Assembly (NCBI RefSeq): GCF_021155765.1
Contig: NC_060112.1
Span: 9,610,001 to 9,674,000 of the forward strand
From: Diprion similis
Lineage: Eukaryota > Arthropoda > Insecta > Hymenoptera > Diprionidae
DNA length: 64,000 nt
Direction of reading: 5' to 3'
Position 1 is the stretch's first letter, and every line of letters begins with the position of its first letter. The notes under the pieces were generated by a model that was not told the DNA's origin, made no database searches, and saw only the letters and a list, made by a program, of their open reading frames with translations. This document shows, piece by piece, positions 33,710-48,488 of this stretch. The position numbers were made by a program, and so were the translations under genes.

Positions 33710-36700
33710 GTTTGCAAAACTTTCCTTTTTGTTTGATAGTTTTCTCCAAAAGTAGTACAAAATGATAAGTTTATAATTTTAAAATGAAAATGCAAAACTT
33801 GCAATTGAAAAAGTAAGAAATTAATGAAAGTTATAATCTTGAAATAAGAAATAACAAGTGATTGTGCAACGTAATTTTTATTCGCAATCTTGGATATGCT
33901 ATTGCAGCATATTTCAAAGATGTTTAAAGTTCAATCTAATGTAGCTATCCACTTTACCTTTTGAACATGTATTCTAGCATTTAGTAATAGTAATTGGTTT
34001 GATACACATTATCCTGTGAAATGTTCATCACTATTTAAGTCGGACATCGATTAACACTCTCAACACGAATCTTTGGTATGAGAAGTAGTGTGCAATACAT
34101 AAACAGGTTCCTCTGCCGCCTCTCAGGAGTTGTTATAACTGTGTAGGCGTCTGCAGTATAGAAAACTTGTGCCAGATTATTTGGCATTTGGAATAATCGT
34201 CGGAATGCATGATCTTTAAATTGAAACGAATTTATATTTCAACATCAAGGCTATTAATATGTATTTTATAATTCTATTCATCTACTCTGTCAGTATTTGA
34301 ACTCCTAGTCATTTAACTTACAAATACGCAGTACTTGTGTTTTCATTTTTTTTCTCATTGCTGATATCAAAAAACAGTCTCCTGACAAATTTCACTCAAT
34401 TTTTAGGGATTTTCTGGGTGTTAGAGTTTCCATCACTTCTATATCATTACTTTCATTATTATTGCTTTATTACATCTTATTATGGAAAATTTAAATCGCA
34501 TTTATTTATTTGCAATGCAATTTATCTACTTTTCAAAGTTGCACTGAACGAACTGTACAGATGATGATGGACGCAAGATGCAATTTTCCTTACAATTGCT
34601 TTACAGTAATTTTCTTCTATATATTTATCACGTTTCTCAAATATAATAATGATATATTTATAATTATCGAATTGTTAGTTATATTTGTTCTCTAAATAAT
34701 ACCACATATTTCAATTACTTTTTCTTCATATATGCAATGAATTAATATTTTACTTATACAGACATCATCATTAAGTTCATTAATTTCGAGAAAACTAGTT
34801 TGGACATATTTGAAAAATGGAAAGATTTTTTCAAGGTGGGAGACAAGCAACATATTTTCATGCACATGCATAAAATGTAAAAAATCAAATTATACTGAAC
34901 TGGATATGAAACGTTCAGAGAAATTACAATGGGTGGGATGTGATTGCACTATTGAATGAAGTTCTCTTTTCCTTAATTTAATATTACTTTCTCTTATTGT
35001 GAAATATAGGTAGAAATTTGTCCTTTGACCAAGCCTCAAAAGTGTGTTATTCTGATAACCAATGTATCTAGAGATATTATTTTCAAGTTAGTGAATTCAC
35101 AACACTGAAGTTAACTGTACGGTTTAGCCGCTGCGTGCATGAATATATTCGAGAACTACTAATCATCAGTTTCAGAACAGGATTGCAGAGTGTTGAAAAA
35201 GGCAAGATCCAAATTATACGAAAAACAATTCAATTAAATCTTTTCACATGCGTTTGTCGGCTAAAACCTGCAGCTAACTTTAGAGTTGTAATGATTGCGG
35301 CAGTTATCCAATAAAATATTGCAGAATTTATATTTATGCACCTTTTTATTTTGAATTTTAATATTGTTTGTATCATATTCTATTGACTTATGTTGCTTCG
35401 TGATATGCACCCCAAATCTTGCTTCAATTAATGCACAGTGTATGGTAATTATTACTTTTTTGCACGGTTGTTGCACTGATAAAGAGTTGATTACTTATTT
35501 AATGTAGAAAAAGTTTTTCGTTAATAATTTATATTAAATTATAGCTGTTATGATAATTTATAATCTATTCAGTCTAATTATTCATTAAGAGTACAACACA
35601 TAAAGTGATGGTGGTAGACTTCGAATTCCTTTGGTATTACGCAAATTGCTACCAATGCATAAAACGTTATAGATTTACTTTCAATTTTTTGAAAATTTTA
35701 TTGCTGTTGTTCAAGAAGGTTGATTGAGAAAAAATCGATATCCTCTGTTAATTTGATTATGACGTAGTCGTTTATTGAGTATCTACCAAATTATTATATT
35801 CGTAAGCTATGAAAATCTCTTTAGGAATAGAGAAATAGAAAATAGTGAAATTGTGAATAAAAATTTATTGTTAGATACCGATGCTTCTTTTAAAATTTCT
35901 ACAAACTATTCTCTACACATTCATTTGAACATTTTTTTTTTCATGTCAGTGTCATTCAGTATATAACTTTACAACATTGTTTCGATATTGTTTACGATGA
36001 ACAAATGGTAATACTGAATTAAAACTGACCCAAAAGAGAAAATCGCTTTCAGTGAATGTGTAAAAAATAGAGTTCTAAATTAAATGAACCATCGCAGAAG
36101 TGAAATCGGCTAAATCTACCAGATTTTTTTTTTACCATTTTGAAGATATTGGAAGTGAAGCATTGATATCTAAGCTTTTGGTTGTATCTCCAATATTTTA
36201 GATTTGTGCATTTTTACAGATTTTTGTTGTTTACAAATATAAAAATTTGACAAATTCTCAATGGGATACTCTTTATAAACTTCATGAAAAGTGCTAATTT
36301 TTAGCCAACCAACCACCTGAATTTGGCGTGAAATAAAGCTTATTGTTAGCGCAACTGATGAGTACTGTAATAATTGTAAAATTCAGAAGAAATTGTAAGC
36401 GTGGCAACTATGACAATATAGATTTTGTTCCAGCACTTGAGTTAGCCTGTTGATTATTGAAAAGACTTGGTTTCTTAACTTAAACTCTGCTTATAGTAAC
36501 GATTTCTGCCTGCACTTTGGGTGTGTTAAATTCATGTCAAAACCTTTATTCACATGTGCGTACTCGTATTTGTGTGTCAAAATGGGTTATTTCAAATAAA
36601 TGTACATTAGTATGTTTTCACAAAGATGTGCAATTCTCTACTGTGACCAGTGGGATGAAGTTTTTTAAAATTAACGTTTTATGTGTTATTGTAGTCATGA

Positions 36701-39700
36701 ACGTGTGGTTTTTTTATGCACCATTTATGGATTCACCGAGCAATTTTTCCCATACTTTTACCAGGATGTAAACCCGAGGGATAAATTATTGTTGAAATGG
36801 TGTACGGCACATCTCAATGTACTAAATATCTCCACACATTTCTTGCCAACATTGCTATGCAACATCATCAAACTTATCCCAAAATTTTGCAAAATCCTGC
36901 AATATTCGTAAAAATCCCTGGAAATCTTCAAGAATGTTTCAAAATTAGATAAAATCTTCCTGCAGTATTGCTTATCATCTACAAAAATCTTGTTGTAAAA
37001 ACTTGCCTGTTGTACACCAAATCTCTTTTATGATTCACCCCTCGCTTTCACCTCTGCAATTAACATAAGTTACTCCTATAGTATGATTAGGTGTATCGTA
37101 TTTCGTTTTGAATTGGAATGCTGTATAATAATTATTGTTTTATATAATGCACAGTACATTAGAAATATCCAGCACTGATTCTGTTCTAATTAAGATTATT
37201 AATTCAAAATTGTTTGACAACTTCAAACAGTTTTTACGGTCTTTAGTGATGGCTTGTAATGCTAGAAATTATTACCCTTGTTATTATTGGTAAACTATTA
37301 GCATGGAAGCACCGTTTTTGAAATGAATATTTCAGTATAAAGTATATCATAGTTAAGAGTAGTACCTACTTAATTAATGAAAGATCATCATCACTTGAGC
37401 ATGCAAACTATTTCACGTTATTGAAATGTACTATTTTACAAAATGTACTTGTAGTTCCATTCTTTATTTGCTATTGCCTGATGCCATTGACGACATCTGA
37501 ATGTTGCAACTCTAATATACAAATGTTGTGCGCAATTAATATTGTGTCTGCTCTATTTCAATTGAATTGTCTAATCAATTATTATCTGTTATGGAATGTA
37601 TATGTACAGTTATAGGTACTTACATAAGTAGTTGAATTATCAAATTGTGGACAAGTTGAAGTTATGCACCAAGTTTGGAGTTATTTTTTTCAAAATCACT
37701 AATAAATTTGATGAGGTAAATTATATTTGTTAAATATTTAATGATTAATGCAAATTTAATTTCATTGTGTATTGAAATACTGAGCAACCAATTCTCTAGT
37801 AAATATTTATTATTTAAAAAAATGTAAGCACTTGTAAAATCGACAACTTCAATGTAAGTCGCCATTCAATTTTCAGACTCAGAAGATCATAATCGATATA
37901 CAAAAATTACTATTTAATTTTATACTTGTTGAAGTTGATATGAATGATCGGCATGTGTCACAATAACTTCACCGACATTATCAATAACATTGTAGTATTT
38001 TCGAAAATGAAACCTTATTGCATATTTATCTGTTGAAGAGTCTTTTTACCAAAGTAGTTAGCCAGAATAGGATATCTTTAGACTGGTCTAGAAGGGGCTC
38101 CTGGTAAGTGACACTGGAGCTAATCCTAGGTGTCTATATATAAATGCAAATAAACCACCCTAACTTCTGAATTCCTTCCTTGCTGACTATCTTTGCGGTA
38201 CTTTCTACTGCGTTGAAGACCAAGAATCTACAATGTCTGACCCAAAAGAGAAATACTGTCAATTACATTTAATTATTGAAAATTACATTCACATTTTCAT
38301 TCATACTTTTCTGTCTGTATCTTTTCTTTCGCTCTACAGACATTAGATTGTGTTTCAAAACTCCGATAAGTCTTGGAAAACGTTATGAAATTCTTTATGA
38401 AATACTGCATTGTGAAGTGGAGTTTTCTGAAACAGTGTCAATTATTTTTAGTTATCTCTTGCCTTATTTATTAGGACTATGAATAACAAATATTTTACAC
38501 CTTTTCTTCGTCTTTTGCCACCATCAGTGAAGAACTTATTGGTATTAAGTGCTTCAAATGAGACTTCGTGTAGAAGTATCTTGTACTGTAATTCAGAGTT
38601 ACATTTTCAAAGAGAGTTGATTGTTCGTAATAACATACGTAATAAGTTAATCTTTCAATAATTTATTTAGAATTTTTCAAAATGAAACCAGATTTCTTTT
38701 CAATTTATATTATTTAAATAACAGTAGCGAAGTACTATAACTACAGACATAGATATAGTCTTCAAATCTGAGTCACACGCATCTTTCTTTCATCCTAAGA
38801 ACAGTTGTATATACATGGAAACGCACCACAGGTTTTTGAGTGTTCCTAAAATATCCAGGGGAACCCTGTTCCCAGTTTAAAGAGAGAGAGAGAGAGAGAG
38901 AAAGAGAGTTGATATGTTGGGAATTGGGATTGTCTGCATACCATGTCAGTCTTCCCTCACCAGTCGGGTTAATAACGTGTGTTGTTATAGATTGTTTTCT
39001 AACGTTGCTAAAAATTATGTTAAATGTAAAAGTGGCCAGCCTGTGATTGACCAGAGCTTTCGCAACTGTCCGTTCTTTAGTTCGTTCACTCTTGGAAAAT
39101 TAAAAAAATTTGCTTGCAATTGAAAAATTAAAGTATTCCTGATATCGATATACATGTATTAATTTCAACGTCTAGTTACATTGATGAGAAATAATTCGAA
39201 TGATCATGCCTTTAAAAATTGAAAGTGGTAGTTATACAGTAAATGAAGTGGGAAAAAAAAATCTATCAAAGTATTTGCCATGGAAACATTGGCGACGAAG
39301 GTACCAAGCACAATTAAAGTTTGTATCAATTTAATTTGCGGTATATGCGGTTTATCCTGCTTTTATTGAACAGAATTAATATATTTTAAACTACGAACTT
39401 GGGGAAAGAGAAGCATTGCGAAAGAATGAATACTTGGGAAATAATACCATTGATAATTCAACTACTTCTCAAGTTTGAAAGAATTTATTAGAACCTAGCT
39501 AGTATATTCACAATCATTTGTACCTTATTGTAAATAGTAAACCAAAATTGTATAGCTGATAAATGTGTTACTTTTTTACTTCGATGCACGTAGTTTGCGC
39601 AATTTGAAAATTAATTTTTCTCCAAAACAAAACAGTTTTCAATACAATGATGCAATTTGTACAGATTTAGTATATGTTGGTGATAACGAAAAGAATATAT

Positions 39701-40294
39701 TAGTATTATATGGATATGGCTATTCGTCTGAAAGCACTTATCATATTTGCATCAGTAATTGCTTTATTTTGCACTTGTCTATGGCTGTTCGTCATTCTGT
39801 ATTAACTTTGATGAATGTTGAAACTACTTAGCTATACAGCCAATACTTGAAATTCATGCTATCAATGTAATGCAAGTACATTATATGTGAGTTTAAGATG
39901 TAATTTTCATCTATGTAAAAGTTGTTAGATATCTGAGATATGCAAATAAGTGATATTCCATTTATGGTTTTGAAACAATTTCCATTTATATACTTGGTTC
40001 TCAGGCATATAGAAACAATCGAAGTGATAATAATTTAGCAATTTCATACGAGCAAATCCGATTTTTACATTTTCTATATCAGCATTTTCAAAATGGTATT
40101 TGATCATTTTCATTTAACGGCAATCAAAAGGTACAGGGTTTTCAGAATACTTAGACATGGAATGGAAAAATTTAAAATTAGTTTTGATGCAACTATAAGT
40201 GCATACATTTGAAGCATGAATTTTACTCAATATGATTTTCAGTTTTGTCATAGTTTTTTTGTTTTATTTTTAATTATTGTGGAAACAATCATAG
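33710..40294. other. Long sparse region, probable 5' intron
   Basis: About 6.5 kb of AT-rich sequence with no supported exon. It lies upstream, on the same strand, of the first recognised DLGAP exon, so a long 5' intron is the simplest reading. A (GA)n microsatellite is at 38881-38908. Confidence 0.45.
38881..38908. repeat. (GA)n microsatellite
   Basis: Uninterrupted AG dinucleotides with a single AAA interruption. GA tracts can bind GAGA-factor-type proteins, but no promoter is evident here. Confidence 0.85.
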
Positions 40295-43200
40295 TGTTGA
40301 CAACGCTCGTGGAAACCATCGTAACACAGTGGTTCACAGTGAAGTGGCAGGTCTGGAAAGTGAAACATCGAGGGAAGACTGTGCCGGTGAAGTGGTGCCA
40401 GGCGGAGGAAACACCAGGACCACCCTTCGCCTTAGGCCACTGTCCCTCGCAGTTCAGCCCTTGCATTATCATCAACTCAGCTCTGAGGTCACCACCAATC
40501 AACATCTCAATATGACCAGTCAAGAGAGTATTGGCAGTTGTAGTCTCGACGTGGATACTTCTGCATCTGACCGATCAGGTTCGGCCCTCGATTGAATATG
40601 TCGGAATGTCCTGGAGTTCGAAAATCGTAGCTATCTAAAGTACCTGCTGCTATTGCTCGTCTTATTATGGTTGAAAATTATGATTTAATATACTGCTCAA
40701 GGTTTTTGCGTTTTTGTGGTGAATTTAACTAACGTATTTCACGTATGATAATGCGTAATTGTTGAGAATTTATGTTATCATGTGGAAGCGTATTTTATAA
40801 AGTCCATAGTTATTTTCTAAGTATTCTTGCATTGGAATTCTGCGACATATTTTTCTGCATGTTATGCGTACCGTGTTTAATTTTGGAATATTGATTCTTA
40901 CCTTCATGTGTGTTTTACAGTATCAAGTTTCAAGAGAATTTGAAGAAGGATTGTTTTCGAGCGAATACTAGTTGAAAGTTATACATCTCATCAGATTTTT
41001 TCTGTCAAGTTGACTTTCTTTTTTTACCGGAAATATATATGAAAGATTGAATTGAAATTTAAATCTTCATCGATAGAAATAAATGACTTTACGCATGTTT
41101 TGATTCATGTGGGTATATGGAAAATGAGTACTTTTTATTATTTAGCCACTGTTTTGTTGACTTCTATCATTTTTTCTGGCTCCCAAGAGAAATGAGTATT
41201 GTCCATAAATAGTGTAATATATGAAAATAGCTTTATTAGAAGTAATAGATCAGCATTCTTTTGAGGATTTGTAACGGATATTGTAATACACTTTGAAGGT
41301 CGTACAATTCAGTGTAAAAATTATTCAAACAACAAATTAATAAAAACAGGGTCTAGAAAGTTAAACTTAAATTAATTTAGTTGAATTTCATTGAGAAAAT
41401 CTCTTCTCGTCTTGAAACAAAAAAAAATATAATATATAAAATCGTAATTGGAAAGTTGAACAATAGTAACTTTGGTATTAAAATTGGAACATCAATGTGA
41501 CTTTTTAAAATGCAGAATAACTCGACTTTCTTATTGAGAATTTGTTGTATTAAATTTTTTATTCACATAGAAGCAAGATTTTCTGAGAATGAATAAATTT
41601 ACCTTAATTAAATTGAGCTCAAATTTTTAAACACTTTGATTCTTTTTTGTTTGCGTAACCTTTCCATTGAACTGCACAGTCTAATAATCATTAATTGTGT
41701 GATTTTTTTTGTTGTTTCGTCACTACTGTTTCCATTATTTTATAATACCATGACATTTTCATCAAATACATGGTTACACCTATTTTGATAAAGTTATTTG
41801 TTGGATTATACATCATAGTTACAAATTTAGAGAATTATGTAGATTTTCAATCTCTATTCAACGTAAACATTTATTCGAAATGTTATTTATCTAATCATGG
41901 TCACAACATTCTTAAGTACACTATCAGAACTAGTCAGAATGTGTCCAACTTTAAAAAATCAGCCATCATCAGTCATATCTTGCAATCGAATCCTTTTAAT
42001 ATTTCATAACAAAAAAGAAACGCTGCATAATCATCCACACTGTGCCTCTCGATTTTGAATATGAATACCATAAAACCGTTCAATATATTGAGGGTGGGTG
42101 GGGGGCTTACCCTAAGAATGTACCACTAAGAAGTAATGGCCGTCAAAGCTTGCCAACTTTTTTAAAATTTCATCGACAATAAAGTTAATACCTTAAAAAG
42201 AAAGAAATCTGATGTAAAGTATTTCTATTTATCATATTCTAAAACTAATTCAATTCTGTCTATTGACAAAGTCATCCTAGTGATATCAGACATCCTGTAA
42301 ATTATTTTTCATACTTTCTGTATTACTGTAATTGCAGTCATCGTATTATAGTCTAAGAAATTAATGACAGGTGTTTTTTTTTGTACCGATGTGATCGAGG
42401 TCCTGAATATTGTTATTTAAGGAAATTCCATCTGTTTACTATTTGAACCAATCTAGTAAGCTGATTGCAATTAGCTTAGTATAGTCCTAGAATAGTACTT
42501 TTGCTTGACTTGTGCCAAGCCAAGTCAACTTTACTTGCTTTCATTGTATTGCAAGTGTATAGCTTGCTGATGTGATCCTAGGCTATTCCTGTGTCTGCGG
42601 TAACGTTGTTAAGTACGCATTCACATCTAGCTAATCCAGATTATTGTCTCTGTGCAGTCTGTTCGGTAGATTTAATCAAACATTTAAATATTGCATCTAA
42701 CACGTAGACTGTTAACCACTTTACAATTTTAATACAGTGGGTGTTTAAACTTTTCGAATATTCCCTGTTTTGTATTTTCCTGCTGTCTTCGTTTGAGTGG
42801 CTTCCTAGGTGAATCACTTTTTTGGACAATGTTCTCCAATTGTTTTGCATGAATTTATGGATAATTGTGTATTACTTTTTTGACAATTTTTCCTTGATTC
42901 TTAGCAATAGAATCAATTAAATTAATTTATTTCGTACCAAATACGGTGATTCTATTCAATATGGTATTTGACTATTAGTGATACTTTGAAGCAAGAAAAA
43001 CAGGAAAAGGATGGCTCCACATTTTGATTCAATTTTCTGTAAAAAAAAACATATAAGGAATTCCAAATGAGTGATTTTTTGGAAATGCTTCGGAAGTCAT
43101 GGTCATAAATCTTCAGAGATGGATCTAAAAAATCGCGTTTCGTACAATCCCTTGGTTCGGATTTTCAATACTCATTTAGTTGAAATTCTAAAAAATGAAA

Positions 43201-46200
43201 CCACTTAAACTGAATTCGACTCTCAAACGAGGAGCCCCCCTTTAATTTAAAAAAAAAAATGACTGATAATTTGCTAGTAATTTAGTTGAACTCGAATGAC
43301 TGAATAATTTGATTTAAAATTTCTTTTTACAGATACTGCAGTAGGTTCTATCTCTGATAAAACCTTACACAGTCTGAGCTTCTCTTGTAACGGTGAACTC
43401 ACTCCGTCTCCTGACATCTTACCAAACGGTAAAGAGGAATCAATACAGCAAATAAATTTTGACGCAAACAAAGAAAACATAAGTAATATTCACCATGACA
43501 GCTCAGAACCAGAACAGCTGACAGCCAAAAAACCATCTTACTTGGGTCTTGCCTGTAGCATAAGTGGTTATTCTGGTATCACAAGATACGATAGCAAATT
43601 ACGAGAAGGATTCAGATCTCGAGATACGAGTCCTGGCAGCAGACTCATAACACGGGATACAAGTCCTGCAGGCTTCAGGTATATCACCAGAAATAATACA
43701 TTTTTTGAAATTACAGACAAACGATGTGAAATACTTTATACTATTAAGTTTCAGAAAATCTTACAGTTTAAATTTTCGAATATCAATTTCTAGGACTATG
43801 TAACATCTCTGAAAAATATTTTTGGATCTTGTCCATATTTAATTGATTTGACGCTCTGTTAGAGTCAATTTCGTACATTATACTTCATTTTTCCCTTTGT
43901 GCAAATTTTCTATCTATCAATTCTAAAATTATCAGCTTCAAACTGTGCACCATCTTCTATGTAATGAATCTTTGTTCCTAAAAATCTCCTTCCAACAGTT
44001 ATTAGACTGTTTCCAAGAAAACTAGCTAATGCAAGTAAACCTGCATAAAAACACATCAAATCATTTTTCATTTATAATCTTAATATCATTTTTGATGATT
44101 TTGATTATTACTACAAAATCTTATAAAATTATATGAAGCATGCTCAAAAGATGAAGGTAATTTTTTTTCGATGCATTGCATCGTGTAATTATAGTAATTG
44201 TAGATTCAGGCATTTGGTGATGCTATTACATTATTTTAAGCAATTACACTCTTATTCAACGTGGGTTCTAAAGTCGAAAAACTAACGGTGTTTTAAAATT
44301 ATTTCTTCTATTGACAATGAATCAAAAGTACCAAAATAATTTTTTTACTAACTGAAATATTTCAAAATCGAATCTTAGGATTTGAACAAAAGTTTTTGTT
44401 GCTAGGTCAAAGTTTTAAAGAAAGAGTTGTTTCCAAGCAACCTGAATGAAAATATGTTCGATACACTATACATAACATTACAGGGATTTAAAAAGGAACT
44501 TTGGTCCATTTGAAGCAGTACATTTCTTACTTGATAGAATAAAACTACACAAGGCAGCTGCAATCAAGTCAAGTTTGACTGCGATAGAAAAAAGTATAGA
44601 ATTATAACGAACTGATTTGCGGAATGCTGCATTCATATAGAATATTATAAACAAGTATATGAAAGAAAGTACATAATCATTTTGTAAAATTTTTAATTTT
44701 CTGGATAGATCCAGTGAAAACCTGAGCTTACCAAGTCATCCGCCGTCGAAAAGTTTGTCAATTTCTCCACTCGCAATGGAGCGTCAAAATGGTTTCTCCA
44801 ATGGTGTCAGGGAAGAATATAAGATCCATACGTTCGTTGAGTCTAGAAATACTGTAAGCACCTGTGAAAGCTTTAGTGAAGTTGACAAAGGCGTACCTTT
44901 GCACACAACATTCGCTGATATAAGCCCAGTACACGGTAATCTGGACATATCACCCATAAAAAAAAGCCCAGGAATGGTCAGAGTCGTCGCATTTAGTCAA
45001 CAAAATAAAAGTTTCATGTCAAATGTTAACGATTCTTCACCAAAGTCCACGAGTTTCAATGGTGAGTATTATCTGTTAGTTTCTTTATTGTGTTTTAAAG
45101 ATGTTGGTTACCCAGAGCAAGATAGTTGGAAATTGGCCCAATTTACAAGCGATGTTGATATTTTACTAAACCAAACTCATACTTAAATCGGTCCTCTGTT
45201 TTTCCTGCAACAATCGAATGTCTCAATTATAATGTCCAGTAGATAACTATGTTTCATAAAATATGATGCAAAGGTATAAACTAATGGTTATTCAATTTGT
45301 GGTTCAATTTTCAGTTACAAATACTTCAATGACAGAGATAAGCATGACTAATGGTTCATCTGTGGAAACAGAAAATCATACATTCAATTCATCATTTAGT
45401 AGTGAAAAGTCTTTCATCCAACAAAGAGTGGAACGATTATATGGACCTGGTGCGCTGGCGCAAGGATTTTTCTTCAAACGAAGTCCCAGTAAATTGAATA
45501 CCAGTGATTGCTTCTTAAATAAGTCGTTGAATAATAACAACGATGTTTCAACCGATGACATCAAGGAGGAAGAATCATTGAAATCTCTTCCAGTTTTAAG
45601 ACATCTTAGACCAGAATTCCGGGCGCAATTACCAGTTGTTAGCCCTAGGAAGCCGACTGATGGTAGTGAACAAGTAATCAAATCGTTACAAAGGTGATTA
45701 TAAGTATTCAGTAAGCAATATTCCTCAGAAATTTTACGTTCACTCAAGTATTTGTAAATCCACGTAGTGCTGAAAGATTTGGCACTGCTGAATTTATTGT
45801 GGCAATCAGACAAAGTATTTCACTGCATTGAAAATTTGTGTTTGTTTAACAGAGTAACTTCGTCCGTTCAAAGAAATGAGCAGAAAAGTAAAGCTGTCTC
45901 AAGTACGATAGATCTGAATAAATGTACAGCCAGAAATGAATCTATTGCCACCACGAAGCCAAGTATGATCAGCGTAACAAATATCCCTGACCATCAGCCA
46001 GCTGCGTTGGAAGTAGTCCTACCTGTTTTGGAGCCGAGCGCAAGTTCACATAATATAGCAAAGCATATTCAAGAGACGGAAAAGGCAGCTGAAGAGAAAG
46101 ATGGTCATTATTTTATAGCGGTAAGAAGAAACTCAACTTTACATTATCAATTAGTTGTTTCAACGATAACATATTTTATACTTTTACGATTTATTCTTTC

Positions 46201-48488
46201 ATTCATAACTCAATATTTCACACTTTTCTAATAAAAATCTCTGAGCCATTTCAAAGATGCACTGATTTACGTCTAATATGTTCTAGATATTAAAAGCAGA
46301 AACAGAAAGGTTATTGTCTTTAGCAGCATCTGCAGAAGCTGAACTGGCAGGTGGTGATCCAAGTGTACTTCCTGAGGAGGCAGCTGGAAAGTTGAGATCA
46401 GCTGCCGGCAAAGCTAGACTATTAGCGACTCAAAAGATGCAACAATTTGAGGGACTCTGCCAAAAGAATATTGTAAGTATTTGTTGTTAATACACTTGAG
46501 AATACATTCAACTAATCTCTCTGTTTACATCAATATTTTATTTTATCGTAGCTAATGAAAATAGTTTCCTACTATATTGGTAGGTTTCGTTACGTCTGTG
46601 AATAATTAAAGCGAATGTTAAAACTATCTACTTCATAAACATGAAAATTGTTTATTCCTCAGTGCAGGTTAGGATAAAAGTGAAACCTGCTTCGAACGTT
46701 AAGCTGATAGACTTTTGCATTTAGAGTTAGTATTCTGCTCGGGAAAACGTCTGTGTAGTACATCAGGTTTAGTCTTAATTATGTTTTCTAATTCATATAT
46801 CATCCTCATCATGATATTGTGAAGAGAAAAAAAATTTAATCTTGCTATTACAAACTGTAATTTAAAGTGTTGAGGTAAATTGAAAATGGCAATACACTTT
46901 GAAATTTGCAAATTTCCAGTGAAATTAAATACTAGTAAATCTGTATGGATTTTGTCGATATTTGTAGAATGTATATATTTTATATTTTTTGCATTCGTGG
47001 AAAGAATTTCATTCACTTTTTACGGTGTTTTTTTTTATAATCAGAATTCCTTGTAGATTTTATGTTACATTTTTATTTCTATAGAACCAAATACCTGGGG
47101 AAGAATTCCCAACCACCAACGAAGACTTAGCAGGCTTCTGGGATATGGTGATGCTACAAGTTATTCAAGTCAATGAACTTTTCGATCAAATTCGAAGACT
47201 GAAAGATTCGCAGTGGAAAGAAGTATGTATAATTTTTTTTTTTTATTATCTAGTGTTGATGATATGGTTAATTAGTGAGGATGACAATTTTAACGATAAT
47301 AAAACAATTGCAGTAACTATATGTAAAATAGAAAAAGTATTTTTGAAGCAAGATTTTCAGGAGTGCTATTACAATTATGCACGAAAGATGAATTATTTCA
47401 CTCAGCGAGCTGTGATTCCAAATTATAAGACATGTGTTCAAAATTTGAAAAGATTCACTTTAAATCAATTACTAATTAAATGTTATCTGAATCTCGAATC
47501 TTGAATCCAATGTTGGGGTTCATTGACAATAGGATTCATTCGTTCATCACAATTTTTGATAAAACATACAAGCAATATTGAAACTTGTTTCCACTTTGGC
47601 TGAAAAATTTTGCTCTCCCTGTTCTAAAATTACAAAGAAAGTATGAAAAAAGTAGAAACATTTCAGAATTAATTGATACTGTAATATTTTAAAACCAAAT
47701 TAATTTAAGTTGAGATATTGTGCCGTAATCTGGTATTACAGTGCAAAAAACTTTGTGTTACCCAGTCTTTGAAACAATTAGTATAATACCATTAGGGATC
47801 AACTAACTATAAAACTTTTTTCGGGGGACGTTGAAATATCAATTGAAAGTAATGTTTATATGAATTGTTGAAAACTAAAAGAAACAATGACAAATTTATC
47901 ACAAATTCTCGTCCAGCAGAATATAAACCGAATCTGAAAATTCCTAAGAATAGACGTAATAATTTTTTACGTATTGTTTGAATCCTCGTTCATTCTGTTA
48001 CTTTGAGTGATTTTTTTCTGCAAGTTAAAGTAGTTGCATGGCTTTTTGTCAAAAGTTAGAAAAAGATACTGGTAAGAAGCTTTGTCTAATAGAAAATAAA
48101 TGACTGGTTCAAAATGTATGTAGAACTGATATTTGAGTATTACTTCGGTAGTATCAACATGTTTGCGAATTGTAATTTACTTTTTATAGTTTTGTACTTT
48201 TTTTAAACTAAAATTTTACAAGAACAAAAATTTTTTTTCCAGGTTATTCCAGATTCTAAGGCTATTACATCCTTACCTCAAAATGGGAACACCACGAAAC
48301 GTCGTGTCAATGTCATGAAACAAGCAAAATCAACTGTAAATAGTGAAGCGAATCGCAAAGCTCGGGAAGCTCGCGAACAAGCCAGACGGCAAATGATAGA
48401 AGAAAGAAGACGAGCAATGCGTTCGCAGGCCCAGAATAAGGATCATAGTGATGCGGATTCTGTCAAAATTTTCGTTCCTGAAACGTAA
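40295..48488 (+). CDS. DLGAP: Disks large-associated protein (DLGAP/SAPAP, vulcan-like), 5' end uncertain
   Basis: Scaffold linking DLG/PSD-95 guanylate-kinase domains to Shank-type proteins at synapses and junctions. Exons 40295-40578, 43333-43678, 44709-45061, 45315-45693, 45853-46120, 46287-46472, 47085-47222 and 48243-48488 join in phase, about 730 residues. The first exon is open from its 3' splice site, so the true N-terminus is upstream or at the in-frame ATG in NMTSQESIGSC. The N-terminal half is disordered and Ser-rich, with YLGLACSISGYSGITRYDSK and two RDTSP motifs. The GKAP homology domain starts HYFIAILKAETERL and includes EEAAGKLRSAAGKARLL, QQFEGLCQKN and TNEDLAGFWDMVMLQV. A basic Arg/Lys/Gln helix and ADSVKIFVPET complete it. 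Vertebrate DLGAPs end in a similar stretch plus QTRL, absent here. The C-terminal ending and LAGFWD segment favour DLGAP1-4/vulcan over HURP/mars. Confidence 0.88.

Noticed and set aside
40329-40595. DLGAP exon frame as an independent 88-residue gene
   Set aside because: The donor at 40579-40580 joins it in phase to 43333, restoring a continuous DLGAP reading; the apparent stop lies in the intron.
42091-42105. G-quadruplex candidate in a DLGAP intron
   Set aside because: GGGTGGGTGGGGGG has only three separated G runs of three or more, so a canonical three-tetrad fold lacks the fourth run.
45376-45813. 145-codon minus-strand frame
   Set aside because: Antisense shadow of the DLGAP exon at 45315-45693.
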